The translations under genes and the position numbers were made by a program. A stretch of 64,000 nt of DNA from Hyphomonas sp. (GTDB taxonomy: Bacteria > Pseudomonadota > Alphaproteobacteria > Caulobacterales > Hyphomonadaceae): positions 1 through 64,000 of the forward strand of contig NZ_WGLO01000001.1 of NCBI RefSeq assembly GCF_016125515.1. Direction: 5' to 3'. Below are positions 1 through 9,043 of the stretch, one piece after another. The notes beneath the pieces were generated by a model. It saw only the letters and a program-made list of their open reading frames with translations. It had not been told where the DNA came from and did not search any database. How positions within the stretch are numbered: position 1 is the first letter of the stretch; every line of letters begins with the position of its first letter.

Positions 1-64
1 ACGAGGGCGATCAAACTCTAGTTCGGAGCGTAAGACCTCCTGCCTTGCGACGATCCGTCCCTCG

Positions 65-97
65 CCGCCGTTCGGGAGCTGCAACTCCCGGCGGCGG
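65..97. terminator. GC-rich hairpin, possible terminator of a gene left of the window
   Basis: Two nested perfect arms are visible: CCGCCG (65-70) with CGGCGG (92-97), and CGGGAG (73-78) with CTCCCG (85-90), around a CTGCAA loop and separated by a small TT/G internal loop. No T-tract follows on either strand, so it would be a weak intrinsic terminator at best. It separates whatever lies left of the window from the small membrane ORF to its right. Confidence 0.3.
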
Positions 98-232
98 TGC
101 CAATATCTCCCAATCGGCTGGGAAAGTCATAAGACAAGCCTTGCGGCATTCCTGATCTTTCAGCCACTGCACTTCCTGAAAGGCATTGAGGAGCTGACAG
201 AGCTGGGCTTCGTCATCGTAACGTCGATCATC

Positions 233-487
233 TTGGCGGGGATCCACACCTCCGGCCTGATCGCGCGCCGGGTCGGTCTCCTCCTTCGGCTTGTGACTTT
301 CGGGGTCGGCGCCGGCGCTGGCTATCTGTCTTACAAGTTTGCAGGCGAAATCCGCCCGCACATCGTTGCGCTTGGCGAAAACGCGCAGATTTTTGAGCAG
401 GGCGCCGGTATCTCGCTTTTCAACGCGCTCATCTTCTTCATCTACATCATCGTCTCAGGCGCAGTGATCCTGATGTCGGATCGCTGA
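233..487 (+). CDS. Small hypothetical membrane protein, start uncertain
   Basis: The frame encodes about 84 residues from a TTG at 233, with hydrophobic segments near residues 15-35 and 60-80, compatible with two membrane helices, and a positively charged RR pair between. The frame is open all the way back to the left edge of the window, and its next stretch upstream (from about 122) also reads as protein-like hydrophobic sequence. No ATG or GTG lies in frame and no good ribosome site precedes the TTG. The protein may therefore start at a rarer codon, have lost its 5' end, or begin left of the window. No family recognised. Confidence 0.4.
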   Translation: MAGIHTSGLIARRVGLLLRLVTFGVGAGAGYLSYKFAGEIRPHIVALGENAQIFEQGAGISLFNALIFFIYIIVSGAVILMSDR

Positions 488-497
488 CGGCGGCGCC

Positions 498-788
498 TCA
501 GAAGTCGAACAGGTCGCTGAGGAAGCTTTCCCTCTTGTAGCGTTTGCCCTTGCGCTTCCAGTCGTCGTCATCATGGTCATCGCGGAAACGCCCTTCGTCA
601 CGGTAGTGTTCCGGGCGGTGGGCTTCAGGATGCGGGGTAGGGGCGGGCGCCGTGGTCGCTGCCCGGTCGATGATCTTGTCGAGTTCGCCGCGGTCCAGCC
701 AAACGCCCCGGCATTTCGGGCAATAGTCGATTTCGACGCCATTGCGCTCGGCCATCACCAGGGTCTCGTTATCAACGGGGCATTGCAT
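498..788 (-). CDS. TFIIB-type zinc-ribbon protein
   Basis: A 96-residue protein whose N-terminus carries the pattern CPVD (Cys3) then YCPKCRGVWLDRGELD (Cys23, Cys26), the signature of small bacterial zf-TFIIB proteins of unknown function. In place of the fourth Cys there is Asp6, as is common in this family. The remainder is a low-complexity, His/Asp/Arg-rich linker ending in an aromatic acidic tail (LSDLFDF). The ATG at 788 was preferred to longer readings because AGGAG sits six bases before it. It lies just behind the aldolase terminator, so it is probably transcribed separately. Role unknown; metal or nucleic-acid binding is inferred from the fold only. Confidence 0.8.
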   Translation of the reverse strand: MQCPVDNETLVMAERNGVEIDYCPKCRGVWLDRGELDKIIDRAATTAPAPTPHPEAHRPEHYRDEGRFRDDHDDDDWKRKGKRYKRESFLSDLFDF

Positions 789-808
789 CGGCGTCTCCTG
801 AAATAAAA

Positions 809-836
809 AAGGCGCGGGAGTTGCCTCCCGCGCCTT
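809..836 (-). terminator. Intrinsic terminator of the aldolase gene
   Basis: A 12-bp perfect stem (AAGGCGCGGGAG with CTCCCGCGCCTT) closes a TTGC loop. Read on the minus strand it is followed by an uninterrupted T-run (the A-run at 803-808), so it terminates transcription coming from the aldolase gene ending at 881. Confidence 0.85.
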
Positions 837-880
837 CAAACATGGGTTTCGCCCGCGGCCTCGCAAGAGGCCTGCTTGTC

Positions 881-1801
881 TCAGCCCGCTTTCGAGGCCT
901 CGCAGGTGATGTTGATCGTCTCTGCCAGGACCGTGTCGAAATCGGCATCGCTCTGCTGGGCCGATAGACCTTCGGTCAGGGCGCGCGAGAAGCTCGCGAT
1001 GATACCGGTATTCTCGCCCAGTTTCTGGCAGGCGACTTCGCGGCTGTAGCCGCCCGAAAGGGCAACGACGCGCATCACACGCGGATGGTCAACGAGCGGT
1101 TTGTAGAAGTTGGCAACCGTCGGCAGTGTCAGCTTCAGCATGACTTGCTGGTTCGAGGGCAGGGCATCGAGCTGCTTCAGGATTTCCGAACGAAGGATCT
1201 CTTCGGCTTCGGCCTTGTCGGCGATCGAAATCGTCACTTCCGGCTCAATGATCGGCATCAGGCCGTGCGAAAGGATCTGCTTGCCGACTTCAAACTGCTG
1301 GGCGACCACGGCAGCGATGCCTGCCGGGTTGGCCGCATCGATGACCGAGCGCATCTTGGTGCCGAAAATGCCCTTGGCAACGGCGCGCGTCAGCAGCGCG
1401 TCGAGCCCGGTGATCGGCTTCATCAGCTGAACGCCTTCCTTGGCGGCTTCGAGGCCCTTGTCGACCTTCAGGAAGGGAACGACGCCGCGTTTGGTCCAGA
1501 GATATTCCGCAGTCGGAATGCCGTCGATAGCGCCATCCATGGTGCGCTCGAACAGGATTGCCCCGATCACCTTTTCCCCAGTAAATGCCGGCGACTTGAT
1601 GATCCGTGCACGCATGTCGTGGATGAGGCCGTACATTTCCTCCTCCGTCGACCAGGCGCTCTCGTCCACGCCATACTGGCGCAGCGCTTTCGGCGTCGAG
1701 CCGCCCGACTGGTCGAGCGCAGCAATGAAGCCCGCCTTCTGCGACATCTGCTGCGCCATCGCCTTGTTGTCAGCCATCATTGCCATATCCATGCTTGTCA
1801 T
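881..1801 (-). CDS. Class I fructose-bisphosphate aldolase (bacterial type)
   Basis: A 306-residue protein that cleaves fructose-1,6-bisphosphate to DHAP and glyceraldehyde-3-phosphate through a lysine Schiff base; cytosolic glycolysis/gluconeogenesis. It matches the metal-independent bacterial FBP aldolase I family: [16 protein letters not shown] near residue 25, PFLKVDKGL in the middle, [13 protein letters not shown] in the barrel, and the phosphate-binding [12 protein letters not shown] stretch near the C-terminus. The ATG at 1801 was chosen because AAGGAAGG lies just upstream and the family starts here; a longer reading to 1966 has no support. Own upstream region of 234 bp and a strong terminator behind it; it lies downstream of gap-pgk on the same strand. 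Confidence 0.93.
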   Translation of the reverse strand: MTSMDMAMMADNKAMAQQMSQKAGFIAALDQSGGSTPKALRQYGVDESAWSTEEEMYGLIHDMRARIIKSPAFTGEKVIGAILFERTMDGAIDGIPTAEYLWTKRGVVPFLKVDKGLEAAKEGVQLMKPITGLDALLTRAVAKGIFGTKMRSVIDAANPAGIAAVVAQQFEVGKQILSHGLMPIIEPEVTISIADKAEAEEILRSEILKQLDALPSNQQVMLKLTLPTVANFYKPLVDHPRVMRVVALSGGYSREVACQKLGENTGIIASFSRALTEGLSAQQSDADFDTVLAETINITCEASKAG

Positions 1802-2035
1802 TGTCCCGACCTTCCTTGGCCCCCGCAGGGCGGCCTGTTCATCCGTATCCGTAATGTCACGCCGCCGAACCTGGAGAAGGCTGCTGTCACGCTTTGAAAC
1901 AGCGGTCCGGTCCGTAATGCGGGCCGGTGTCTCAAATGTGGCGGCGCCGTGCGGCTGACCTTGCATACTGCCCTATATTCAAGCGCCGTGCCGGAAAAGA
2001 CAGACAACGTTGCCATGCGGCAACTCGGCTGCAGG

Positions 2036-3232
2036 TCAGTGGCGGAGCGCTTCAACACCCGGCAGCGGCTTGCCTTCCATCCATTCCAGGAAGGCACCGC
2101 CCGCTGTGGAGACAAAGGTCAGGTCGTCCGCCACGCCGGCATGGTTCATGGCGGCGACCGTGTCCCCGCCACCTGCCACCGCGACCAGCTTGCCGTCCTT
2201 GGCCAGACGCGCGGCCGCCTCAGCGACCTTCACGGTGGCCATGTCGAACGGCGTGAGCTCGAACGCGCCGAGCGGGCCGTTCCAGATCAGTGTCTTGGCG
2301 CGTCCGAGTGCTGCGACCAGGTGCACGACAGACATCAGGCCGGCATCGAGGATCATCTCGTCTGCCGCCACCTCGTCGAGGCCGCACACACGGTTTGCCG
2401 CATTCGCCTTGAACTCCTTGGCCACCACGACATCGCGCGGCAGCAGGATCTCGCAGCCTGCCGCTCTGGCAGCTGCTTCGATCTCGCGCACCGTATCGGC
2501 CAGGTCGTGCTCGCACAGCGATTTGCCGACATCGACGCCTTGGGCGGCGAGGAAGGTGTTCGCCATGCCGCCGCCGATGGCCAGCATGTCGACCTTGGTC
2601 ACAAGGTTTTTCAGCAGGTCGATCTTGGACGAAACTTTCGCGCCGCCCACGATCGCCATGACGGGGCGTTCCGGGTTGCCGAGCGCCTTGTCGAGCGCGT
2701 CGAGTTCGGCCTCCATCGTCACGCCGGCATAGGCGGGCAGGAGCTCGGCCAGAACGGCCGTTGTCACATGGCGGCGGTGCGCCGCGGAGAAGGCGTCGTT
2801 GACATAGATGTCGCCGAGGCTCGCGATTTGCTTGGCGAGTTCCAGGTCGCCCTTTTCCTCGCCTTTGTAGAAACGGGTGTTCTCGAGCAGGATCACGCCG
2901 GCCGGCTGGAGGTCGGCAATCGCCTTCTTCACATGTTCGCCCTTGCAATCGGCCACGAAGCTGACATTGGCGCCGAGCACTTTCGCAAACGCGCCGGCCA
3001 CCGGCGCGAGGCTCATCTCAGCCACGCGTTCACCTTTCGGCCGGCCGAAGTGCGCCAGTAGGGCCACCTTCGCGCCCGCCGTGCGCAGGCTCTGGACGGT
3101 ATCGACGGCCGCACGCAGGCGCGTGTCGTCCGTAACCAGACCGTTTTCCATCGGCACATTGAAGTCGACGCGCACAAGCGCGACCTTGCCGATGAGATTG
3201 CCCGCGTCGGCGATGCGTTTGAAGTTAGCCAT
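2036..3232 (-). CDS. pgk: Phosphoglycerate kinase
   Basis: A 398-residue, full-length Pgk that transfers phosphate from 1,3-bisphosphoglycerate to ADP. The family signature [12 protein letters not shown] is at residues 17-28, followed by ARFGRPKGE-like substrate-binding sequence ([10 protein letters not shown]), the [16 protein letters not shown] hinge motif near residue 190, and a C-terminal nucleotide-binding VAVAGGGDT segment. It starts six bases after the gap stop codon, so gap and pgk form a transcription unit. Nothing unusual in length or motifs. Confidence 0.97.
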   Translation of the reverse strand: MANFKRIADAGNLIGKVALVRVDFNVPMENGLVTDDTRLRAAVDTVQSLRTAGAKVALLAHFGRPKGERVAEMSLAPVAGAFAKVLGANVSFVADCKGEHVKKAIADLQPAGVILLENTRFYKGEEKGDLELAKQIASLGDIYVNDAFSAAHRRHVTTAVLAELLPAYAGVTMEAELDALDKALGNPERPVMAIVGGAKVSSKIDLLKNLVTKVDMLAIGGGMANTFLAAQGVDVGKSLCEHDLADTVREIEAAARAAGCEILLPRDVVVAKEFKANAANRVCGLDEVAADEMILDAGLMSVVHLVAALGRAKTLIWNGPLGAFELTPFDMATVKVAEAAARLAKDGKLVAVAGGGDTVAAMNHAGVADDLTFVSTAGGAFLEWMEGKPLPGVEALRH

Positions 3233-3238
3233 GGTGAC

Positions 3239-4252
3239 TTATTTAATCAGTTTCGCCAGCGTGACGGCGGTGTCCGCCATGCGGGTCGAGAAGCCCCACT
3301 CGTTGTCATACCAAGTCATGATAGACACGAAATTGCCGTCCATGACTTTCGTCTGGTCGAGGTGGAAGATCGAGGAGCGGTCATCGTGGATGAAGTCCGA
3401 CGAGACGTTCGGTTGGTCGGTGACGCCGAGCACGCCTTTCAGCGGGCCGCTGCTCGCGGCGGCGATGATGGCGTTGTTCACTTCCTCGACGGTCGTGGAT
3501 TTCTTGGCGATGAATTTCAGGTCGACGACCGAGACGTTCGGCGTCGGCACGCGCACCGAGATACCGTCCAGCTTGCCCTTAAGCTCCGGCAGGACGAGGC
3601 CGACAGCCTTGGCGGCACCGGTCGAGGTCGGGATCATCGAAAGTGAAGCCGCGCGGGCGCGGTAGAGGTCCTTGTGCATCTGGTCGAGCGAGGGCTGGTC
3701 ATTCGTGTACGAATGGATCGTCGTCATCATGCCCTTTTCGATGCCGATGGCCTTGTGCAGGACTGCGGCGACCGGCGCGAGGCAGTTCGTGGTGCACGAC
3801 GCGTTCGAGACGACCATGTGGCCCTTCGTCAGCTTGTCGTGGTTGACGCCGTAGACGACCGTCAGGTCGGCGCCATCAGCCGGCGCGGACACAAGCACGC
3901 GCTTGGCGCCGGCGGCGAGGTGGGCCGAGGCTTTCTCTTTCGACGTGAAGATGCCGGTGCACTCCATCGCGATATCCACGTCGAGTTCGCGGTGGGGCAG
4001 GTCTTTCGGGTCGCGGATCGCGGTCACGAGGATCGGTTTGCCGTTGATGACGATCTTGTCGCCATCGACCTTCACGTCAGCCGGGAAGCGGCCATGAACC
4101 GAATCGAACCGCAAGAGGTGCGCGTTGGTCTCGACCGGGCCGAGATCGTTGATGGCCACGACTTCGATGTCGGTGCGGCCATGTTCGATGATCGAGCGCA
4201 GGACGAGGCGGCCGATCCGGCCAAAACCATTGATTGCAACGCGAACGGCCAT
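3239..4252 (-). CDS. gap: Glyceraldehyde-3-phosphate dehydrogenase, type I
   Basis: A 337-residue NAD-dependent enzyme of glycolysis. The Rossmann motif INGFGRIGR is at the N-terminus, and the active-site [12 protein letters not shown] contains the catalytic cysteine near residue 155; the C-terminal WYDNEWG motif is intact. The ATG at 4252 was chosen over an extension to 4297 because GGAGA lies close upstream and homologues start with this [11 protein letters not shown] context. First gene of the gap-pgk unit; the promoter should lie in the 216-bp gap shared with the divergent EamA gene. Confidence 0.97.
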   Translation of the reverse strand: MAVRVAINGFGRIGRLVLRSIIEHGRTDIEVVAINDLGPVETNAHLLRFDSVHGRFPADVKVDGDKIVINGKPILVTAIRDPKDLPHRELDVDIAMECTGIFTSKEKASAHLAAGAKRVLVSAPADGADLTVVYGVNHDKLTKGHMVVSNASCTTNCLAPVAAVLHKAIGIEKGMMTTIHSYTNDQPSLDQMHKDLYRARAASLSMIPTSTGAAKAVGLVLPELKGKLDGISVRVPTPNVSVVDLKFIAKKSTTVEEVNNAIIAAASSGPLKGVLGVTDQPNVSSDFIHDDRSSIFHLDQTKVMDGNFVSIMTWYDNEWGFSTRMADTAVTLAKLIK

Positions 4253-4468
4253 CTGTTTTCTCCTGTCAGGCGAGATATCTCGCAGTTTTGCTGCCATTTA
4301 CTGGCGCTGGCCCCCTACGTCCACCCGCATTCCGTGCGGCACCGCGCCGCTAAATGACGCTGGGGAAGGGAGCGTTTGCCTTGCCCGGCGCCTGCAAGTT
4401 CCATGCAAGCCGGATCGCTGGACAGCGGCGGCGCACCCGCCTAGTCCCGAAATGGGAGAGAGGATCGC

Positions 4469-5416
4469 ATGACTGACACGCCAGAGCCGGGGAACGAGGC
4501 CGGCCGGCCGTTGCTCGATTGGGTCCTGTTCGGCCTTCTGTCGACGATCTGGGCGGGGGCCTATCCCTTGACCCGTCTTGCGGTCGGCAAGGGTACGGAG
4601 ACCGGCCTTCCGCCGGAATGGGTCTTGCCTGGCCGCCTGGTGATCGGCGCGGTCGTTCTCTGGACGGTGTTGATTGCGTCTCGCAAACACCTGCCCCCGT
4701 TCCGGGACTGGCGGCGCTGGCGCACGATTGTCGCCATGGGCATCACCGGTTCGGTGATCCCCTTCTTCTTCATCACCACGGCCCAGCAGACGGTCAATTC
4801 CAGCCTTGCCGCGCTCTACACGGCCGCGTCGCCGGTATTTGTCGCCATCGGCGCCAACCTGATGTTTGCGGAAGAGCGCATGACCGGCCGGACGGGCCTT
4901 GGTGTCTTGCTCGGCTTTGTCGGTGTCGGCGTGCTGTTCGGGCCTGATGCGCTGCAGGGGCTGGGCTCCGCCGATGTCATCGCGCAGGTCTTCCTGCTGA
5001 TCGCGACGCTCGCCTTCGCAGCCAGTACGCTGATCGCCCGCGCCGCCCCGCCGATGGAGGCTATCGTCTTCGCGGCCAGCTATGCCGCCGTTTCGGCGCT
5101 CACCGCGCTGCCCATGGCACTGATGGTTGCTCCGGCAGAGGTGAATGCCAACTGGATAAACTGGCTTGGCGTGCTTGGGCTGGGGCTCGGCTCATCCGGT
5201 ATTGCGCAGATCGTCTATGTCACACTGATCGCCCGTGCGGGCGCCACCTTCGTGTCGCTGAACGGCTACGCTATCCCCGTGATCAGTGCGGTTCTGGGTT
5301 GGGTCTTCTTCCACGAAACACAAAGCTGGAATGCGCTTCTCGCGTTTGCGCTCATTCTCACCGGCGTCTGGCTCGCCCGCACTGGCGGGCGCGGACGCCT
5401 GCCGGCTCAGCGATAG
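4469..5416 (+). CDS. EamA/DMT-family transporter
   Basis: A 315-residue inner-membrane protein with about ten hydrophobic segments arranged as two EamA repeats (first near residues 15-140, second near 165-300), typical of drug/metabolite exporters of the RhaT/YdcZ-like group. A GGGAGAGAGG ribosome site precedes the ATG. Substrate cannot be read from sequence; amino-acid or metabolite export is the usual activity of the family. Its last 10 bases overlap the 3' end of the convergent NTF2-like gene. Confidence 0.85.
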   Translation: MTDTPEPGNEAGRPLLDWVLFGLLSTIWAGAYPLTRLAVGKGTETGLPPEWVLPGRLVIGAVVLWTVLIASRKHLPPFRDWRRWRTIVAMGITGSVIPFFFITTAQQTVNSSLAALYTAASPVFVAIGANLMFAEERMTGRTGLGVLLGFVGVGVLFGPDALQGLGSADVIAQVFLLIATLAFAASTLIARAAPPMEAIVFAASYAAVSALTALPMALMVAPAEVNANWINWLGVLGLGLGSSGIAQIVYVTLIARAGATFVSLNGYAIPVISAVLGWVFFHETQSWNALLAFALILTGVWLARTGGRGRLPAQR

Positions 5417-5772
5417 GCAGCGATCGACTCGCGGACTTCGCCGTCGGCGTCGAACAGGAATGTCTCGGCGACGAGTTCCTCGCGGTGGTTCGTGTACAGA
5501 AGGGTGACGCCGTCGGAGCTGGTCAGAACGTTCTCCAGTTCAAAGAACAGTTCCGCAGACCGCTCCAGCGCTTTCGTCCAATAGTCGCGCAGGGCCGCCT
5601 TGCCCAAAACGGACGGCGCGCCATTGCCCATCACCAGCGCAATGCGCGGGGAATGGAAGACGACGCCGTCCGAATAATGGGCGAGGATCCGGTCGATGTC
5701 ACGGTCGTTCCAGGCTGACAGCCAGGACCGGGCAAACTTCTCCGCCTTGGCGCGGTCGAAGGGCGGCTTCAT
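5407..5772 (-). CDS. NTF2-like/SnoaL-type protein
   Basis: A 121-residue single-domain protein. The opening AEKFARSWLSAWNDRDIDRILAHY and the central FHSPR segment are typical of the cone-shaped NTF2-like fold used by SnoaL cyclases, ketosteroid isomerases and many uncharacterised small proteins. No catalytic residue set can be assigned confidently. It lies nine bases downstream of ccr on the same strand and is probably co-transcribed with it, which hints at, but does not prove, a link to CoA-ester metabolism. Confidence 0.7.
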   Translation of the reverse strand: MKPPFDRAKAEKFARSWLSAWNDRDIDRILAHYSDGVVFHSPRIALVMGNGAPSVLGKAALRDYWTKALERSAELFFELENVLTSSDGVTLLYTNHREELVAETFLFDADGEVRESIAAYR

Positions 5773-5781
5773 CGAAGCTTT

Positions 5782-7053
5782 TCAGCCCTGACCGTTGACC
5801 GCCAGCACATCCTCGACCGTGCGCAGGCCCGGCTTCGGCGCCGTGACGAGCACGGCCATGTTGCCGGGCAGGTGTTTGTTGTCGAGCATCTTCTCATGCG
5901 CGAGCGGAATGTCCGCCCAGGGGAAGACTTCCGACATGCCGGGATCGATCCGCCGGTTTATGACGAGGTCGTTCGCGGCACTGGCCTGTTTCAGATGAGC
6001 AAAGTGCGAACCCTGAACACGTTTCTGGCGCATCCAGAGGAAGCGGGCATCCATGGTCAGGTTGAAGCCCGTGGTACCAGCGCAGATCACCACCATACCG
6101 CCACGTTTCACGACGAACACGGATACGGGGAAAGTGGATTCGCCGGGGTGCTCGAAGACGATATCTACGTCCTTCTTGCCGGTGATGTCCCAGATCGCCT
6201 TGCCGAACTTGCGGCTTTCTTTCATGTAGTTGTTGAACTCCGGGCCGTTGACCTTCGGCAGCTGGCCCCAGCAGTTGAAGTCATTCCGGTTGATCACGCC
6301 TTTCGCGCCCAGGCTCAAAACATAGTCGCGCTTGTCCTCGGACGAGACGACGCCGATCGCGTTCGCACCGGTCACGGCGCAGAGCTGCACGGCAAAGCTA
6401 CCAAGGCCGCCCGAGGCGCCCCAGACCAGCACGTTGTCGGCCGGCTTCACGATGTGCGGGCGGTGGCCGAACAGCATCCGGTAAGCCGTGGCGAGCGTCA
6501 GCGTGTAGCAGGCGCTCTCTTCCCAGGTCAGGTGTTTCGGACGCGGCATGCACTGGCGGGCCTGCACGCGGCAGAATTGCGCGAAAGCGCCGTCCGGTGT
6601 CTCATAGCCCCAGATGCGCTGGCTCGATGAGAACATCGGGTCGCCGCCATTGCACTCTTCGTCATCCCCATCATCCTGGTTGCAGTGGATGACGACTTCG
6701 TCGCCCGGCTTAACCCGGGTGACGCGCTTGCCGACGGCCCACACGATGCCTGATGCATCGGAGCCCGCAACGTGGAAGGGCTGCTTGTGACCGTCAAACG
6801 GTGAAATCGGCTCGCCGAGCGCGGCCCAGATGCCGTTATAGTTGACACCGGCCGCCATCACGAGGACCAGCACTTCGTCGGAATCGATTTCCGGCACCGG
6901 TACCTGCTCGACCTGCATGGCCGTCATCGGGCGTCCGTGGCGCTCGCGCCGGATTGCCCAGGCATGCATCATTTTTGGAACGTGGAACTCAGGCGGAATC
7001 TCGCCGAGTTCGTAGATGTCTTTTTCGATGCGTCCCGCCGTTTTGGTGGCCAT
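5782..7053 (-). CDS. ccr: Crotonyl-CoA carboxylase/reductase
   Basis: A 423-residue medium-chain dehydrogenase/reductase that reductively carboxylates crotonyl-CoA to ethylmalonyl-CoA with NADPH and CO2, the key step of the ethylmalonyl-CoA pathway. The GroES-like N-terminal half contains AGVNYNGIWAALG (residues 68-80) and GSDASGIVWAVG; the NADPH-binding VLVWGASGGLGSFAVQ is at about 208-223; the C-terminal GMVVICAGTTGFNLTMDARFL is characteristic of Ccr rather than quinone reductases. Start at 7053 has GGAAGG upstream; a longer reading to 7182 is not supported. Ecm, the mutase two reactions later, lies 2 kb away. Loss of this gene would be expected to block acetate assimilation if no glyoxylate shunt exists. 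Confidence 0.95.
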   Translation of the reverse strand: MATKTAGRIEKDIYELGEIPPEFHVPKMMHAWAIRRERHGRPMTAMQVEQVPVPEIDSDEVLVLVMAAGVNYNGIWAALGEPISPFDGHKQPFHVAGSDASGIVWAVGKRVTRVKPGDEVVIHCNQDDGDDEECNGGDPMFSSSQRIWGYETPDGAFAQFCRVQARQCMPRPKHLTWEESACYTLTLATAYRMLFGHRPHIVKPADNVLVWGASGGLGSFAVQLCAVTGANAIGVVSSEDKRDYVLSLGAKGVINRNDFNCWGQLPKVNGPEFNNYMKESRKFGKAIWDITGKKDVDIVFEHPGESTFPVSVFVVKRGGMVVICAGTTGFNLTMDARFLWMRQKRVQGSHFAHLKQASAANDLVINRRIDPGMSEVFPWADIPLAHEKMLDNKHLPGNMAVLVTAPKPGLRTVEDVLAVNGQG

Positions 7054-7204
7054 CACCTTCCTCCGTCTGATCTGTTTGTGCTGCCTTCCACTCTGCGGTG
7101 GCTTCACAGCCCTGATTGGCGCGGGCACACTGGCAAGTGTCATGCCGCAGCGCAAGAAAAATGTTGCGGCGCACAATTGCAACCCGTTTCCTCAGGACTG
7201 CCTT

Positions 7205-8095
7205 ATGCCCGTTTGTCAGATTGTCCATCTGAATGGTTCGTTCCTGCCGCTCGCAGAGGCGCGAATTTCGCCGCTCGATCGCGGATTCCTGTTCGCCCAT
7301 GCAGCTTATGAAGTAACGGCGGTCTATGGCGGGCGTTTTATTGACATGCCGGGCCACCTAACGCGCCTGTCGCGCACGCTGGCCGGGATTGCCTTGCCAG
7401 ATCCGCTCTCGCCGTCAGGTTGGGAAGCGCTCCATAAGGAACTGATCGTACGCAACGATCTCAATGAGGGAATCGTCTACCTGGAGGTCACCGGCGGCGC
7501 CTACGATGTGCGCGACTTTGCGGGCCCTGAAACCTTCGTGCCCACCGTCTTTGCCTATGCCGATTCCCGCAAGCTCATCGGCGCCGAAGCGCGCGATGGC
7601 ATCAAGGTCGTGTTCCTGGACGACACACGCTGGAAGCGGCGCGACATGAAGACGGTCCAGCTGCTCTCGCAAGGTCTCGCCTATCGCACAGCGAAGGCGC
7701 GCGGCGCCGATACGGCATTCATGGTCGAGGACGGTTTCGTGACCGAGGCGGCCTCTTCCAATGCCTGGATCGTCACGCCGTCCGGCGAAATCATCACCCG
7801 CCACCTCTCGCCGGCGATCCTGCCGGGCATCACGCGGGCCGGTGTCATGGCGCTGCGGGGAAAGGGCGGATTCGCTGTCACCGAGCGCGCATTCACACCG
7901 GACGAAGCGGTTAATGCGGCCGAGGTGTTCACGACCTCTTCAGGCGCGATGGTGGCTCCGGTCACCCATATCGAAGGCCGCCCGGTGGGCGATGGCAAGC
8001 CGGGACCTGTCACCCGGCAGATCCAGCGTCTTTACTATGAAGCGATGGGGGCAGACCTTGCCGCGGTCGCGCCCTGGGCGATGGAGCGGGCCTGA
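7205..8095 (+). CDS. dat: Aminotransferase class IV, D-amino-acid aminotransferase type
   Basis: A 296-residue PLP enzyme of fold type IV. The N-terminal NGSFLPLAEARISPLDRGFLFAHAAYEV is the hallmark of D-alanine/branched-chain aminotransferases. The PLP lysine is predicted in DMKTVQLLS (about Lys148), and EAASSNAWIV binds the cofactor phosphate. It most resembles D-amino-acid aminotransferase, which supplies D-glutamate or D-alanine; aminodeoxychorismate lyase is the main alternative. It is divergent from ccr with a 151-bp shared promoter region. Its last 61 bases overlap the convergent SemiSWEET gene. Confidence 0.82.
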   Translation: MPVCQIVHLNGSFLPLAEARISPLDRGFLFAHAAYEVTAVYGGRFIDMPGHLTRLSRTLAGIALPDPLSPSGWEALHKELIVRNDLNEGIVYLEVTGGAYDVRDFAGPETFVPTVFAYADSRKLIGAEARDGIKVVFLDDTRWKRRDMKTVQLLSQGLAYRTAKARGADTAFMVEDGFVTEAASSNAWIVTPSGEIITRHLSPAILPGITRAGVMALRGKGGFAVTERAFTPDEAVNAAEVFTTSSGAMVAPVTHIEGRPVGDGKPGPVTRQIQRLYYEAMGADLAAVAPWAMERA

Positions 8096-8343
8096 AGCAC
8101 GGCCCGGGCTTTCAGCACGAGAATAAGCGTGGCGAGCGTCAGCGTGATGGCATTGGCCAGGATCACGGGCAGCGCGCCGTCGAGTATTCCATAGATGAGC
8201 CAGGCCGCGACTCCGATGGTGAACAACGCATACATCGCAAGCGAAATGCCTTCGGTCTTGCCCGTTCGTAATACCAACCAGGCCTGCGGTACAAAGGACA
8301 GCGTGGTCAGGAATGCGCCCACAAATCCGAAAATGTCCGTCAC
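8035..8343 (-). CDS. SemiSWEET-type PQ-loop transporter
   Basis: A roughly 102-residue protein with three hydrophobic helices and a PQ motif in the first (FLTTLSFVPQAWLVLRTGKT), as in bacterial SemiSWEET sugar carriers that work as dimers. The GTG at 8343 was chosen because GAGGAG lies seven bases upstream; a second GTG two codons earlier is too close to that site. The C-terminal 20 residues are encoded opposite the 3' end of dat. Substrate unknown; sugars are the family norm. Confidence 0.75.
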   Translation of the reverse strand: MTDIFGFVGAFLTTLSFVPQAWLVLRTGKTEGISLAMYALFTIGVAAWLIYGILDGALPVILANAITLTLATLILVLKARAVLQARSIAQGATAARSAPIAS

Positions 8344-8396
8344 GCGCACGCTCCTCAAGGCCGTAGCGCCTGCTCTAGGCCGCTTCGGCGGCGGCG

Positions 8397-8900
8397 TCAC
8401 CGGGGCGGATCGGGGTCGATGATTTCGCCCTCGATGATTTCCCCATCGCCCTCCGCTGCCGGGCCGCCCTGATGCGCGCGCATGGCGGCCTGCAGCTCAC
8501 TGCGTACGGCGTTGATCTGCCGGCCCGCGATGCGCGCGCTGACTTCGTTGGCGATCAGGGCTGCGGCGGTGGTGGCGCCGAGGATCAGGAGATCGGGAAG
8601 GGCGAACGTACGGGCGAGGGCCGTGTCCCGGAACAGGGTCAGCACGCCGTTGAACAGTACAAAGACACCGATCAGCAGGCCGAGCCGGAAGGCGAAACCC
8701 ATGACCAGGGACGCACCGTTCACTTGCGCGGCGGCGATGCGGCGCCGTTCGATCAGGCTGACGATCAGCATCAGTGCGGCCAGACCCGCCAGAGCAAGGG
8801 GGCTGCGCTGGTAAACGGCCAGCAGCGCCGCGCCCATCGGAAAAGCGATGAGCGAAACGAGGCGCAGGCTGATCACAGTCTGCAGGCCAGGTTGGTTCAT
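8397..8900 (-). CDS. Hypothetical membrane protein with acidic tail
   Basis: A 167-residue protein with about four hydrophobic segments (near residues 10-28, 35-50, 65-85, 100-118), then an amphipathic helix and a strongly acidic C-terminus containing EGDGEIIEGEIIDPDPP. No family recognised. The ATG at 8900 (MNQPGLQ) was chosen because a GGAG lies 10 bases upstream; the frame stays open to 9026 but would run into the ecm promoter. It is 53 bp upstream of the SemiSWEET start on the same strand, so the two may be co-transcribed. Confidence 0.6.
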   Translation of the reverse strand: MNQPGLQTVISLRLVSLIAFPMGAALLAVYQRSPLALAGLAALMLIVSLIERRRIAAAQVNGASLVMGFAFRLGLLIGVFVLFNGVLTLFRDTALARTFALPDLLILGATTAAALIANEVSARIAGRQINAVRSELQAAMRAHQGGPAAEGDGEIIEGEIIDPDPPR

Positions 8901-9043
8901 GGGGCGCAGCTCCGTCTGTTGAACAGCAGATGGGGATCGGCGCGCGCGAATGCCAACGTGTCGAAAAGGCGCGGCGGCAAGTCGCTTGCATCCCACGCTT
9001 TGGTCCGTCATGTTGCGCCGCAACAAAGGGGAGGCAGAGCCAG

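Noticed and set aside
11-361. 116-codon minus-strand frame at the left edge
   Set aside because: Low-complexity, no ribosome site, overlaps better-looking hydrophobic frame on the plus strand.
1949-3061. Long plus-strand frame opposite pgk
   Set aside because: No motif; pgk on the other strand is complete.
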